64,000 nt of DNA, from the NCBI RefSeq assembly GCF_008033135.1, contig NZ_CP041335.1:124001-188000 (forward strand), in the 5' to 3' direction. This DNA comes from Chitinolyticbacter meiyuanensis. Its GTDB lineage: Bacteria; Pseudomonadota; Gammaproteobacteria; Burkholderiales; Chitinibacteraceae. This document shows, in pieces, positions 8,754-17,615 of this stretch. The notes under the pieces were generated by a model. It ran no database searches, was not told where the DNA came from, and saw only the letters and a program-made list of their open reading frames with translations. The translations under genes were made by a program, and so were the position numbers. Each line of letters starts with the position of its first letter. Positions within the stretch are counted from its first letter, which is position 1.

Positions 8754-9197
8754 CTACTGCAAATTCACCGCGGGACGGGCGTAGTAGTGATCCCACTCGC
8801 CACTTTCGACCCACACAAAGCCGTGCCGCTGGTAGAAGCGGTTGGACGCACTCTGCCTCAGCGCGCCAACCCGCAGCGGCACGCCCTGCGCATCCGCCTC
8901 GGCGAAGATCTGCACCAGCACTGCCGCTCCAATCCCCCGGCCTTGCCAGGCCGACGCAATGTAGAGATGGTCGAGCAGCAGCAGGCCATCCGCCGGCTTC
9001 ACCACTACGAAACCGACACGCTCGTCATTGACGACAATGTGGCGCGTCCGGGCCGGCTCGAAACCAGCGGCGAAGCGTTCCCGGGCACGATGTGGGTCAA
9101 AGCGACCCAGCCGCTCTAGGCTTTCCTGCATGGCGGCGATACGTAGAGCGATCAGCGCTTCGAGATCGGCAGCACACACCGATGTGAATGTGATCAT
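8754..9197 (-). CDS. GNAT-family N-acetyltransferase
   Basis: The 147-residue product has the GNAT core: DHLYIASAWQGRGIGAAVL is the acetyl-CoA pyrophosphate loop (Q/RxxGxG/A, here QGRGIG), followed by ASNRFYQRHGFVWVESG, the usual C-terminal motif B. Acceptor unknown. A GTG four codons upstream would start 3 bp after the parE stop; I prefer the ATG at 9195-9197, which has GGTGA eight bases before it. The short gap to parE suggests the two are read together. Confidence 0.8.
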   Translation of the reverse strand: MITFTSVCAADLEALIALRIAAMQESLERLGRFDPHRARERFAAGFEPARTRHIVVNDERVGFVVVKPADGLLLLDHLYIASAWQGRGIGAAVLVQIFAEADAQGVPLRVGALRQSASNRFYQRHGFVWVESGEWDHYYARPAVNLQ

Positions 9198-9212
9198 CGG
9201 CAGAGTCACCGA

Positions 9213-11186
9213 TTACAGGTCCGCCTCCACCTCGTTGCCGCGGGCTTCCAGCCAGGCACGGCGGCTGCTGGCTTCGCCCTTGCCCATCAGCATGTTCATC
9301 AGCTCGCGGGTATTGCGGCTCACGTCGCCGGGCACGCGCACGCGCAGCACGCGGCGGGTATCGGGGTTCATGGTGGTCTCGAACAGCTGCTCGGCGTTCA
9401 TTTCACCCAGGCCCTTGAAGCGGCTGATGCTCCAGGCGCCTTCGCGCACCTTCTCGGCGCGCAGCTTGTCGAGGATGGCGGTGAGCTCGCCCTCGTCGAG
9501 CGCATAGAACTTGCGCGGCGGCTTGTTCTTGCCGCTACCGGGCACATCGACACGATACAGCGGCGGCTGCGCCACGTACACATGGCCCGCCTCGATCAGG
9601 CGCGGGAAGTGGCGGTAGAACAGCGTGAGCAGCAACACCTGGATGTGCGAGCCGTCGACGTCGGCATCGGACATGATGATGACCTTGCCATAGCGCAGGT
9701 TCGACAGATCTGCCGCATCGTTCGGGCCATGGGCGTCGACGCCGATGGCCACCGCGATGTCGTGCACTTCGTTGTTGGCGAAGATCTGATCCTTGTCGAC
9801 CTCCCAGGTATTCAGCACCTTGCCGCGTAGCGGCAGGATGGCCTGGAAATCCTTCTCGCGGCCGGACTTGGCCGAGCCACCGGCCGAATCGCCCTCGACC
9901 AGGAACAGCTCGCAGCGCTCGGTCTCGTCGCTGGCGCAATCGGTGAGCTTGCCCGGCAGCACTGCCACGCCGGACGATTTCTTTTTCTCCACCTTGGTGG
10001 CGTTCTTCTGCCGGCTTTGCGCTGCGCGGATGGCAAGCTCGGCCAGCTTCTTGCCCAGGTCGACATGCTGGTTCAGCCACAGCTCGAACGGCGGCTTGAC
10101 CATGGTCGAAACGAGCTTGAGGCCATCGCGGCTGGTGAGCTTGTCCTTGGTCTGACCCTGGAACTGCGGATCGAGCACCTTGGCCGAGAGTACGAAGGAG
10201 CAGCGGCCAAACAGATCCTCGGGCAGCAGCTTCACCCCCTTGGGCTGCAGGCTGTGGAATTCGATGAAGGTCTTCACCGCCTGGAACACGCCATCGCGCA
10301 GGCCGGATTCGTGCGTGCCGCCGGCCGGGGTCGGGATCAGGTTCACGTACGATTCGCGGTTCACCGGGCCGGATTCGCTCCAGGTGAAGGCCCAGGCGCA
10401 GCCCTCGCCGGGCGCGAACGCCTCGTCGCCGGCATCGGCATACTTCTCGCCCTTGAAGATGGGGATCAGCGTGTCGTAGCCGGCGAGCTGCTCCGACAGA
10501 TAGCCGGTCAGGCCATCCGGGTAGCACCATTCCTTGCGCAGGAATTCGCCGCCCGCAGTTTCCACATCCAGCGTCACCACCAGGCCAGGCAGCAGCACGG
10601 CCTTGGACTTGAGCAGGTGTTCCAGCTCGCCCTGCGGGATGGTCGGGCTGTCGAAATAGCGCGGATCGGGCCGTACGGTGACGGTGGTACCGGTGTCCTT
10701 CTTGGCCACATTGCCAAGCAGGACCAGCGGCTCGAGCACATCGCCGTCGGCAAATACGATGCGGTGCTGCGTGGCATCGCGCTTCACTTCCACTTCCAGC
10801 CGGGTGGACAGCGCATTGGTCACCGAGACACCGACGCCGTGCAGGCCGCCAGAGAATGCGTAGGCACCGCCATCCTTCTTGTCGAACTTGCCGCCGGCGT
10901 GCAGCTGGGTGAACACCACCTGCACCGTGGGCACCCCCTCCTCGGGGTGGATGCCGACCGGAATGCCGCGACCGTCGTCGATCACCTTCAGCGACTGGTC
11001 GCGGTAGAGCGTGACGTGGATCTTGCTGGCAAAGCCGCCCAACGCCTCGTCGGCGGCGTTGTCGATCACTTCTTGGCAGATGTGCAGCGGATTGTCGGTG
11101 CGGGTGTACATGCCCGGCCGGTGCCGGACCGGGTCGAGACCCTTGAGAACCTTGACGGCGGATTCGTCGTAGCGCGCTGTGCTCAT
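9213..11186 (-). CDS. parE: DNA topoisomerase IV subunit B
   Basis: The 657-residue protein has the type IIA topoisomerase B-subunit order: a GHKL ATPase domain (VIDDGRGIPVGIHPEEG, GLHGVGVSVTNALS), a transducer domain, a TOPRIM domain (LVEGDSAGGSAKSGR, then SDADVDGSHIQVLLLTL) and a C-terminal region ending LEARGNEVEADL. Length and the lack of the GyrB insertion favour ParE over GyrB. It pairs with ParC, not in the window, to decatenate daughter chromosomes. The ATG at 11184-11186 matches the family start (MSTARYDESAVKVLKGLDPV). Large antisense frames over this gene are shadows. Confidence 0.95.
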   Translation of the reverse strand: MSTARYDESAVKVLKGLDPVRHRPGMYTRTDNPLHICQEVIDNAADEALGGFASKIHVTLYRDQSLKVIDDGRGIPVGIHPEEGVPTVQVVFTQLHAGGKFDKKDGGAYAFSGGLHGVGVSVTNALSTRLEVEVKRDATQHRIVFADGDVLEPLVLLGNVAKKDTGTTVTVRPDPRYFDSPTIPQGELEHLLKSKAVLLPGLVVTLDVETAGGEFLRKEWCYPDGLTGYLSEQLAGYDTLIPIFKGEKYADAGDEAFAPGEGCAWAFTWSESGPVNRESYVNLIPTPAGGTHESGLRDGVFQAVKTFIEFHSLQPKGVKLLPEDLFGRCSFVLSAKVLDPQFQGQTKDKLTSRDGLKLVSTMVKPPFELWLNQHVDLGKKLAELAIRAAQSRQKNATKVEKKKSSGVAVLPGKLTDCASDETERCELFLVEGDSAGGSAKSGREKDFQAILPLRGKVLNTWEVDKDQIFANNEVHDIAVAIGVDAHGPNDAADLSNLRYGKVIIMSDADVDGSHIQVLLLTLFYRHFPRLIEAGHVYVAQPPLYRVDVPGSGKNKPPRKFYALDEGELTAILDKLRAEKVREGAWSISRFKGLGEMNAEQLFETTMNPDTRRVLRVRVPGDVSRNTRELMNMLMGKGEASSRRAWLEARGNEVEADL

Positions 11187-11468
11187 TGAGAAAATTGCAG
11201 TGGAACGTTGCGCGGAGTCTAACAAATGCCGACCCACCCCGGCGATGTAACCGAACGTAATCACCCGGAACCGTTGCAATGACGATCCGGTCTTGTTGGA
11301 AGCACTTGGTCACCAACCGGTTGTGGATGCGTTCAGGGCACGCATCACGCTTCGCGATGCAGCTGGACCAACGCCCAGGCATGCGAGGTTTGGGCACGCA
11401 AATGCATCGCCAGCAGTGGTTGGTGCCAAGTGCAAACACAGGGCAGATAGAAAAACAGGAGTACCACG

Positions 11469-11822
11469 ATGCAAAAACTTGCCAGCCTGATCGGCTTTGA
11501 CACCATCGTCGCCGTTGTCGACGATTTCTTCCGCGCCGCGCTGCAGCACCCGATGCTGGCACCGTGGTTATCCCGCGCCAGCGACCTGCAACCCTACCGC
11601 CAGCGGCTGATCGCCTTCTGGTATGCCGCGCTCGATGGCGAGAGCTACCGCTTGCCAAGGCCGGCCAGCCAGTTGCCCGCGCTGATCGACGATATCGATC
11701 GCCGGCAATGGCGTTCCATCGAAACGCTGCTGCACCACGCGATCGATCGCCACGTGCCGGGCCATCTGGCCCAACACTGGCATCGGCGGGTGGATCAGTT
11801 GGGTGAAACCGTCGCGGTCTGA
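11469..11822 (+). CDS. Truncated-globin-like protein lacking the proximal histidine
   Basis: The 117-residue product resembles group III truncated haemoglobins in size and pattern: FDTIVAVVDDFFRAALQHPMLAPWL matches helices A-B, RQRLIAFWYAALDGESY matches the E helix with its Phe-Trp pair, and SQLPALIDDIDRRQWRSIETL matches F-G. Where group III globins have the haem-binding His (H-x-x-L-P-x-L), this protein reads A-S-Q-L-P-A-L. If my alignment is right it may not bind haem in the usual way. The ATG follows ACAGGAG. The 3' end overlaps the convergent NmrA-like gene by 28 bp. The 282 bp upstream hold nothing I can identify beyond the likely parE promoter. Confidence 0.55.
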   Translation: MQKLASLIGFDTIVAVVDDFFRAALQHPMLAPWLSRASDLQPYRQRLIAFWYAALDGESYRLPRPASQLPALIDDIDRRQWRSIETLLHHAIDRHVPGHLAQHWHRRVDQLGETVAV

Positions 11823-12724
11823 GCTGCGTCCTGCGGCAGGTTCGCATAGGTTGCGAACAGCCCCGGCAGCGCATCCTGCAGCGCGGTCGGTGTGGTGTTG
11901 GCCGCGTTGCGGCCCTGCGTTGTATGGATCAGGCCACTGTTGAAGGCTTCGACCAGTTCGACGCACAGCGCCGCCACGTCGGCCACAAAGCCAACCTGGC
12001 GCAAGCCCGCCAATAGCTCGGCCGAACTGATCTGCTGATAACGCAAATCGGGTCGGCCGGCATGCGCGGCGATCAACGCCGTCACTTCCACGAAATCGAG
12101 ATCGCGTGGCCCTAGCAGCTCTTGGATCTGCCTGCCCTGCCAGTCTGGATCGCGCAAGGCAGCGATGGCGGCATCGGCGATATCGTGTGTCGACAACATG
12201 GGCAGCTTGATGTGTGGGGCAACGGCATCGGCATGTACGCCACTCGCCAGCATGGCCGGCAGCGCGGGGCCGAAATTCTCGAAGAAATGGCTGGGATGCA
12301 GCAGCAGCAGATCAATGCCGGCGAGTTCACCCAACCGCGCTTCATGCGCATGCAGGCTGCGGATCATGCCGGTGGCCCCGGCCTGGTCTGCGCCCAGGCT
12401 GCTGAGCTGCACCACCCTGGCCACGCCAGCCTGCGCGATGGCCTCGACCATCGCCGTGCTCTGCCGCTCCTGGCTGGCCAAGTAGCCAGGCTGGGTCAGG
12501 TCGTACGGCAGCAGCGTGTAGACCGCATCCGCGCCCTCGAAGGCGCGTGCCAGATACGCGGTGTCGTCGACTTCCCCCAGCGCGATCTGCGCGCCCTGGC
12601 GCTGCAAGGCCGCGAGCCGTTGTGCATCGCGCCCCAGCGCAATCACATCAATGCCGGCCTGCAACAGACCCTGGGTGATACGGGAACCGGTGCGACCGCT
12701 CGCACCCATGACTGCAATCTTCAT
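11795..12724 (-). CDS. NmrA-like NAD(P)-binding SDR-family protein
   Basis: The 309-residue protein begins MKIAVMGASGRTGSRITQG, the GxxGxxG Rossmann motif of atypical SDRs, followed by ADAVYTLLPYD and RVVQLSSLGAD, and a C-terminal domain (IQELLGPRDLDFVEVTALIA) as in NmrA/YtfG-like quinone or NAD(P)H-binding proteins. It lacks a clear Tyr-x3-Lys active site, usual for this group, which can be a redox sensor or quinone reductase. It is divergent from the AraC gene at 12863 across a region with repeats, so it is a probable target of that regulator. Confidence 0.8.
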   Translation of the reverse strand: MKIAVMGASGRTGSRITQGLLQAGIDVIALGRDAQRLAALQRQGAQIALGEVDDTAYLARAFEGADAVYTLLPYDLTQPGYLASQERQSTAMVEAIAQAGVARVVQLSSLGADQAGATGMIRSLHAHEARLGELAGIDLLLLHPSHFFENFGPALPAMLASGVHADAVAPHIKLPMLSTHDIADAAIAALRDPDWQGRQIQELLGPRDLDFVEVTALIAAHAGRPDLRYQQISSAELLAGLRQVGFVADVAALCVELVEAFNSGLIHTTQGRNAANTTPTALQDALPGLFATYANLPQDAAQTATVSPN

Positions 12725-12810
12725 CTCGGCACTCCTTGCTGTGGATGGTTCGTCCACTATCCACCGCCACATCAGGATGATCCATGATGATGAGTCGCTG
12801 ATTCATGCTT

Positions 12811-12835
12811 CATCGTCCAGACCGTTTGGACGATG
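12811..12835. promoter_or_regulatory. 25-bp inverted repeat, candidate operator for the AraC-family gene
   Basis: CATCGTCCA (12811-12819) and TGGACGATG (12827-12835) are perfect 9-base arms seven bases apart. A further TCGTCCA lies at 12750-12756, close to the NmrA-like start. Three copies of TCGTCCA/TGGACGA in the 138-bp divergent gap fit binding sites of an AraC-family regulator, 28 bp upstream of its own start codon. Confidence 0.6.
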
Positions 12836-12862
12836 GTGTGATGCACCCGCTAAACTGCCCGC

Positions 12863-13813
12863 ATGTATCCAGACGACGCATGGGTCTGTGTCGACCCGCT
12901 GGCCGAAGCGCTGCATTTCCTGCGCATGAATGGCCTGATCTATTGCCGCTCGGAGCTGACCGCACCGTGGGGCGTGGCATTGCCGCCACTGCCCGATTGC
13001 CTGATGTTCCACTTCGTCGCGAGCGGCAGCGGCTGGCTGCATGCCCAGGGCCGTACGCCGGAACCGTTGCGTGCGGGCGATTTCGTGTTGTTGCCCCACG
13101 GCCACGGCCATACATTGACCAGCGCGCCTGGCGTGGCGACGACCGACCTATTCGAACTCGATCGCACGCTGCTCTCGCCCCGTTTCGAGGTACTGCGCCA
13201 CGGTGCAGGCGGCGAAGCCACGCAGGTGATCTGCGGCGCAGTGCACTTCGATGACCCCGCCGCGCACCGGCTGGTGGCGCTGCTACCGCCGGTGCTGCGG
13301 CTCGACGGCAGCACACACGGCCAACCTTGGCTGCACGATCTGTTGCGCTTCATGGCCGTCGAAGCGCAGACGCTGCAGCCTGGCGGCGATACGGTGATCG
13401 CCCGGCTCGCCGATGTGCTGGTGATCCAGGCCATCCGCGCGTGGATGGCCAGCGATCCGGCAGCCCGGCAAGGCTGGTTGGGTGCACTCCAGGACAGGCA
13501 GATCGGCCGGGCGATCGCGCTGATGCACCGCGATCCAGGCGAGGCGTGGACGCTGGCCACGCTGGCCAGCCAGATCGGCATGTCGCGTTCGGCCTTCGCC
13601 GCACGCTTCACCCAGCTGGTAGGGCAGCCCGCGATGCAATACCTCGCCGACTGGCGCATGCATGTGGCGCTGGCCAGCTTGAAGCGCAGCGCCGAGCCAC
13701 TCGCCAGCCTGGCACTGCGCATGGGTTATCAATCCGAGGCAGCGTTCAGCCGCGCGTTCAAGCGGGTGATCGGCGTCTCACCGAGCGCGATCCAGCCGCA
13801 GCGCCAAGGTTAA
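12863..13813 (+). CDS. AraC-family transcriptional regulator with cupin sensor
   Basis: The 316-residue protein has an N-terminal AraC-type cupin (PDCLMFHFVASGSGWLH, PLRAGDFVLLPHGHGHTL) and a C-terminal double helix-turn-helix (TLATLASQIGMSRSAFAARF, then SLALRMGYQSEAAFSRAFKR ending in GVSPSAI). This is the AraC_binding_2/cupin_6 arrangement that often regulates adjacent oxidoreductase genes. It is divergent from the NmrA-like gene and separated from it by the repeat set described at 12811. The 3' end overlaps comM by four bases on the other strand. Inducer unknown. Confidence 0.88.
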   Translation: MYPDDAWVCVDPLAEALHFLRMNGLIYCRSELTAPWGVALPPLPDCLMFHFVASGSGWLHAQGRTPEPLRAGDFVLLPHGHGHTLTSAPGVATTDLFELDRTLLSPRFEVLRHGAGGEATQVICGAVHFDDPAAHRLVALLPPVLRLDGSTHGQPWLHDLLRFMAVEAQTLQPGGDTVIARLADVLVIQAIRAWMASDPAARQGWLGALQDRQIGRAIALMHRDPGEAWTLATLASQIGMSRSAFAARFTQLVGQPAMQYLADWRMHVALASLKRSAEPLASLALRMGYQSEAAFSRAFKRVIGVSPSAIQPQRQG

Positions 13814-15300
13814 AGCGCGCGGCGATACTGGATGGCTTCGGCGACATGGCCAGCGCCAATGCCGGCGGTGCCATCGAGATCGGCGATGGTACGCGCCACC
13901 TTGAGCACGCGATGGTAGGCGCGGGCCGACAGGCCCAGCCGCGTCAATGCTGTACCGAGTAGCGCGCGGGCCGCCTCGTCCGGCGTACAGTGCGTGTCGA
14001 TTTGCCCCGCCTCCAATGCCGCATTGGCATGGCCTTGCCGTGCTTGCTGCCTTGCCCACGCACCGCCGACGCGCTCGCGCACGGCAGTGCTCGCTTCGCC
14101 GTCAGCGGCACCGGTGAGCGCGGTTTCCGGCAGTGCCGGGACCTCGACCAGCAGATCGACGCGATCCAGCAACGGGCCGGACAGCTTGCCGCGATAGCGC
14201 GCAACCTGATCCGGCGTACAGCGACACGCCTTCTGCGGATGACCAAGGTAACCGCAAGGGCATGGATTCATCGCCGCCACCAGCTGGAAGCGCGCCGGGA
14301 AATCGGCGGCATGCGCGGCCCGGCTGATCTGGATCTGGCCGTTTTCCAGCGGCTCTCGCAGCATCTCCAGCACTTTTCGATCGAACTCGGGGAGCTCGTC
14401 CAGAAATAAAACGCCGTGATGCGCCAGCGATACCTCACCCGGTTGCGGTACGCTACCGCCGCCCACCAAGGCCACTGCCGAAGCGGAATGGTGCGGGCTG
14501 CGATAAGGCCGGGCGCCGAACTGGGCAGGTGCAAAGCCACCTCGCCCCAGCGACTGGATGGCCGCGGCCTCTAGCGCCTCCTCGGTGGACATGGGCGGCA
14601 ACAAGCCGGGTAAACGCTTGGCCAGCATGCTCTTACCGGTACCCGGCGGCCCGACCAGCAAGATGCTATGCCCGCCAGCGGCAGCGATTTCCAGCGCACG
14701 CTTTGCCTGGGCCTGCCCCCGTACGTCGGCCAGATCGGGATAGCTGGCTGACATGGCTGCGGTCGGTGTGCTAACTGCGGTTAGCATCTCGCCTGCCGCA
14801 AAATGCTTACAAATTTCCAGTAAGTGTTGCGCGCCGTAGACAGTGGCTTGCGGGATCAACGCGGCTTCGCTGGCGCTGAGCAAGGGCACGATCAGCGCAC
14901 GCCCGGCCAGATGGGCGGCGCGTGCCAGCGCAATACCACCACGCACCGGGCGCAGATCGCCGGCCAAACCCAGCTCACCGGCAAATTCGTACTGCGCGAG
15001 CGTATCGGCAGGCAACTGCCCGCTGGCGACGAGGATGCCAACGGCGATGGCGAGGTCATAAACGCCGGACGACTTGGGGAGATCGGCCGGTGCCAGGTTC
15101 ACCGTGATGCGACGGGCCGGGAAGTCGAAGCCAGAGACGGTGAGTGCTGCGCGCACCCGTTCGCGGCTTTCCCTCACTTCGGTGTCAGGCAGGCCCACCA
15201 GGTTGAAAGCAGGCAGGCCGTTGGCCAGATGGACCTCGACCACCACAGGGTGAGCATTGAGGCCCAACAGGGCGCGGCTATGGACGATGGCAAGGGACAT
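13810..15300 (-). CDS. comM: ComM/YifB-family Mg-chelatase-like AAA+ ATPase
   Basis: The 496-residue product starts MSLAIVHSRALLGLNAHPV, with an N-terminal ChlI-like domain (LVGLPDTEVRESRERVRAAL), a central AAA+ module with Walker A GPPGTGKSMLAKRLPG and Walker B LFLDELPEF, a cysteine cluster (MNPCPCGYLGHPQKACRC) and a C-terminal Mg-chelatase domain. ComM is a branch-migration helicase that helps integrate DNA in natural transformation. The ATG at 15298-15300 is the family start; an upstream one adds ten residues only. Presence is consistent with, but does not prove, competence. Confidence 0.92.
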   Translation of the reverse strand: MSLAIVHSRALLGLNAHPVVVEVHLANGLPAFNLVGLPDTEVRESRERVRAALTVSGFDFPARRITVNLAPADLPKSSGVYDLAIAVGILVASGQLPADTLAQYEFAGELGLAGDLRPVRGGIALARAAHLAGRALIVPLLSASEAALIPQATVYGAQHLLEICKHFAAGEMLTAVSTPTAAMSASYPDLADVRGQAQAKRALEIAAAGGHSILLVGPPGTGKSMLAKRLPGLLPPMSTEEALEAAAIQSLGRGGFAPAQFGARPYRSPHHSASAVALVGGGSVPQPGEVSLAHHGVLFLDELPEFDRKVLEMLREPLENGQIQISRAAHAADFPARFQLVAAMNPCPCGYLGHPQKACRCTPDQVARYRGKLSGPLLDRVDLLVEVPALPETALTGAADGEASTAVRERVGGAWARQQARQGHANAALEAGQIDTHCTPDEAARALLGTALTRLGLSARAYHRVLKVARTIADLDGTAGIGAGHVAEAIQYRRAL

Positions 15301-15390
15301 GCAACGGGTCAGGGAGGCCCTGCTTGGCAAAATCGGACTTTGTTTATAGTGTAGGCAGCGCTTTCAACATAAACATTCAGCGAGCTCAGG

Positions 15391-16428
15391 GTGAATCCAG
15401 CGACCGAGCCGGACTTGTTGCCGGATTTCCGCAATATGGGCGTGGTGCTGCGCGTGCTCGTGTTTGCGCATCTGGCACTGTTCGTCTACTCGCTCATCGG
15501 GCTGTCCAACTGGACGCTATGGGCTTCGCGCTTCTCCGATGCCGTGCTCTGGCTGGAGTTTTCCCTGCTGCCGGCGCTGCTGCTGCTCGGGCTGGCGAGC
15601 CCTTTGCTCGCACGCCTGCCCTACAATTGGGGCGCCGCGGTGGTCTGCCTGATCGCCATCCTTGGCGGCAGTATCGGTCGGGCCATCGTGCTGCCTGTAG
15701 AAGGTGGCGGCCCGACGCTGCTCGCAGGCGCACTCGCCATCCTCGCCATCACGCTGACGCTGCTCGGCTATTTCCGTTTGCGCCAGCGTTCGCTGTCGCC
15801 GCGCCTGTCGGAGGCACGGCTCGCCGCACTGCAATCGCGCATCCGCCCCCATTTTTTCTTCAACAGCCTCAACGCCGTGCTGTCGCTGATCCGCTACGAG
15901 CCGGTGAAAGCCGAGCAGATGCTGGAAGATCTGGCCGACCTGTTTCGCGTGCTGATGAAGGACAATCGCCAACTGGCCCGGCTCGATCGCGAGGTCGACC
16001 TGACCAAGCGCTATCTCAATATCGAAGCGGTGCGCCTCGGGGCACGACTCAAGGTGGACTGGCATATCGACAACATGCCGGGCGATGCCGCGGTGCCGCC
16101 CTTGATGTTGCAGCCACTTGTCGAAAATGCCATCTATCATGGCATCGAGCCGGCGCTGGAACCGGCGCCGATCCAGGTCAATATTTTCCGCATCCGCGAC
16201 CAGCTCCATCTGGACGTGCGCAATCCGCTGCCGCCAGTGGACGCGGTAAGACAGCATCAGGGGAACGGCATTGCGCTGGAGAACATCCGCGAGCGCTTGC
16301 TGTTGCATTTCGACGCCGAAGCCAACCTCACGACGCAAGCCGTGAACGGCTATTATCAAGTACACATTGTGGTCCCTTACCGGGAGATTGCTCATGACGA
16401 CGCCATTGCGCCTTTTTCTGGTCGATGA
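15391..16428 (+). CDS. LytS/AlgZ-type sensor histidine kinase
   Basis: The 345-residue protein starts at a GTG. About four hydrophobic segments lie between residues 17 and 128, then a His_kinase domain with LQSRIRPHFFFNSLNAVLS (phospho-acceptor His154) and an HATPase domain with PLMLQPLVENAIYHG (N box) and GNGIALENIRERL (G box). Such kinases signal to LytTR regulators, and the next gene is one, overlapping by 35 bp. The AlgZ/AlgR pair is the nearest well-known parallel, controlling surface polysaccharide and pili in pseudomonads; here the targets are unknown. No periplasmic sensor domain is apparent. Confidence 0.88.
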   Translation: MNPATEPDLLPDFRNMGVVLRVLVFAHLALFVYSLIGLSNWTLWASRFSDAVLWLEFSLLPALLLLGLASPLLARLPYNWGAAVVCLIAILGGSIGRAIVLPVEGGGPTLLAGALAILAITLTLLGYFRLRQRSLSPRLSEARLAALQSRIRPHFFFNSLNAVLSLIRYEPVKAEQMLEDLADLFRVLMKDNRQLARLDREVDLTKRYLNIEAVRLGARLKVDWHIDNMPGDAAVPPLMLQPLVENAIYHGIEPALEPAPIQVNIFRIRDQLHLDVRNPLPPVDAVRQHQGNGIALENIRERLLLHFDAEANLTTQAVNGYYQVHIVVPYREIAHDDAIAPFSGR

Positions 16429-17149
16429 CGAGTTACCGGCGCTGCGCCGCCTGGAAGACGTACTGAACGACTGTGCCGCCGAGTTTCCACTGGAAATCGT
16501 CGGTACCGCCACCAACGGGGTGTCGGCGCTGTCGCAGCTGGCCGAGGCCGATGCCGATGCCGCCATCATCGATATCCAGATGCCGCAAATGAGCGGGATC
16601 GAATTGGCGCGTGAGCTGCAGGGGCTGTCGCAGCCGCCGGCGGTGATCTTTGCCACCGCCTTCGAGGAATACGGCGTGGCCGCCTTCGAAGTGCGCGCGA
16701 TCGACTATCTGCTCAAGCCCATCCGGCGCGAGCGCCTGCTCGACGCGCTCAATCGCGTGCGCGAGCAGCGCGAGGCCAAGAGCGTGGCCGAACCGTCATC
16801 CACCGCGCGTAGCCATTTCAGCGTGACCGAACGCGGCCGCCTGCACCTGATCCCGGTGGCCGAGGCGCGTTACCTGAAGGCCGAACAGAAATACATCACG
16901 CTGCGCACCCGCGAGCGCGAGTACCTGCTGGAGGATTCGCTGACGCGGCTGGAAGAGGAGTTTGGCAGCCGCTTCGTGCGGATACACCGCAATTGCCTAG
17001 TCGCCCGCGATTCCCTGATCGGCTTCGAGAAGGTACCCTCCAACGGGGGCGAGACGCACTGGGTGGCCGTGCTGCGCGATGTGCCGGATCGCCTGGCCGT
17101 CAGCCGTCGGCAGCAACATGTGATCAAGGATTTCAAGAAGAATGGATGA
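16394..17149 (+). CDS. LytTR-family response regulator (AlgR-like)
   Basis: The 251-residue protein has a receiver domain with acidic LVDDE (Asp11, Asp12), phospho-acceptor in AIIDIQMPQMSG (Asp60) and YLLKP (Lys108), then a LytTR DNA-binding domain (about 150-245) with RYLKAEQKYITLRT and RFVRIHRNCLVA. It is translated from inside the kinase gene's 3' end and overlaps the following gene by eight bases. The ATG at 16394 gives MTTPLRLFLVDDE; a longer frame has no support. It is the output partner of the LytS-type kinase. Confidence 0.9.
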   Translation: MTTPLRLFLVDDELPALRRLEDVLNDCAAEFPLEIVGTATNGVSALSQLAEADADAAIIDIQMPQMSGIELARELQGLSQPPAVIFATAFEEYGVAAFEVRAIDYLLKPIRRERLLDALNRVREQREAKSVAEPSSTARSHFSVTERGRLHLIPVAEARYLKAEQKYITLRTREREYLLEDSLTRLEEEFGSRFVRIHRNCLVARDSLIGFEKVPSNGGETHWVAVLRDVPDRLAVSRRQQHVIKDFKKNG

Positions 17150-17552
17150 GTTCAGCATTACGACGCCATCGCTGCTTTTCCCTGCGATTTCGTTGCTGAT
17201 GCTCGCCTATACCAACCGTTTTCTTGCACTTTCCACCATCATCCGCCAGCTCTACGAGGCCCATCACCGCGAGCCGCATGCGAACAACCTGCGCCAGCTG
17301 GGCAACCTGCGCCGGCGCGTGGCGCTGATCCGCGGCATGCAGGCCTTCGGCATCGTCAGCCTGCTGTGCTGCCTCGTGTCGATGGTGCTGATGTTCGTCC
17401 ACCAGCCGGTGGGCGCACAGCTGTTGTTCGGTGGCAGCCTGCTGTTGATGGTCGTCTCGCTGATGCTGTGCCTGGGCGAGATCCTGATCTCCGATTCGGC
17501 GCTCAACATCCTGCTGGCCGATATCGAATCCGAGCTGCGCAAGCTGGAGTGA
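17142..17552 (+). CDS. DUF2721-family membrane protein
   Basis: The 136-residue protein has three hydrophobic segments: about 11-30 (LFPAISLLMLAYTNRFLALS), 66-87 (QAFGIVSLLCCLVSMVLMFV) and 92-115 (AQLLFGGSLLLMVVSLMLCLGE), with a basic loop between the first two. This matches the DUF2721 family, whose function is not known. It overlaps the response regulator gene by eight bases and precedes a terminator, so it is the third gene of the two-component operon and may act with the kinase at the membrane. Confidence 0.75.
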   Translation: MDEFSITTPSLLFPAISLLMLAYTNRFLALSTIIRQLYEAHHREPHANNLRQLGNLRRRVALIRGMQAFGIVSLLCCLVSMVLMFVHQPVGAQLLFGGSLLLMVVSLMLCLGEILISDSALNILLADIESELRKLE

Positions 17553-17568
17553 ATCGAGACCGACGACG

Positions 17569-17596
17569 AAAAAACGCCCGTGACCGGGCGTTTTTT
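17569..17596. terminator. Bidirectional terminator between the LytTR operon and dgkA
   Basis: Six A, CGCCCG, loop TGAC, CGGGCG and six T make a hairpin that works in both directions. It lies between convergent transcription units. Confidence 0.9.
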
Positions 17597-17615
17597 ATTG
17601 CGGCCTCGCGTGCAG

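Noticed and set aside
9535-11874. A 779-codon frame antisense or frame-shifted over parE, and similar long frames at 10017-11189, 35867-37240 and 61817-62869.
   Set aside because: They lie over well-conserved genes in another frame or strand, have arginine- and alanine-rich nonsense composition, and are expected in GC-rich DNA.
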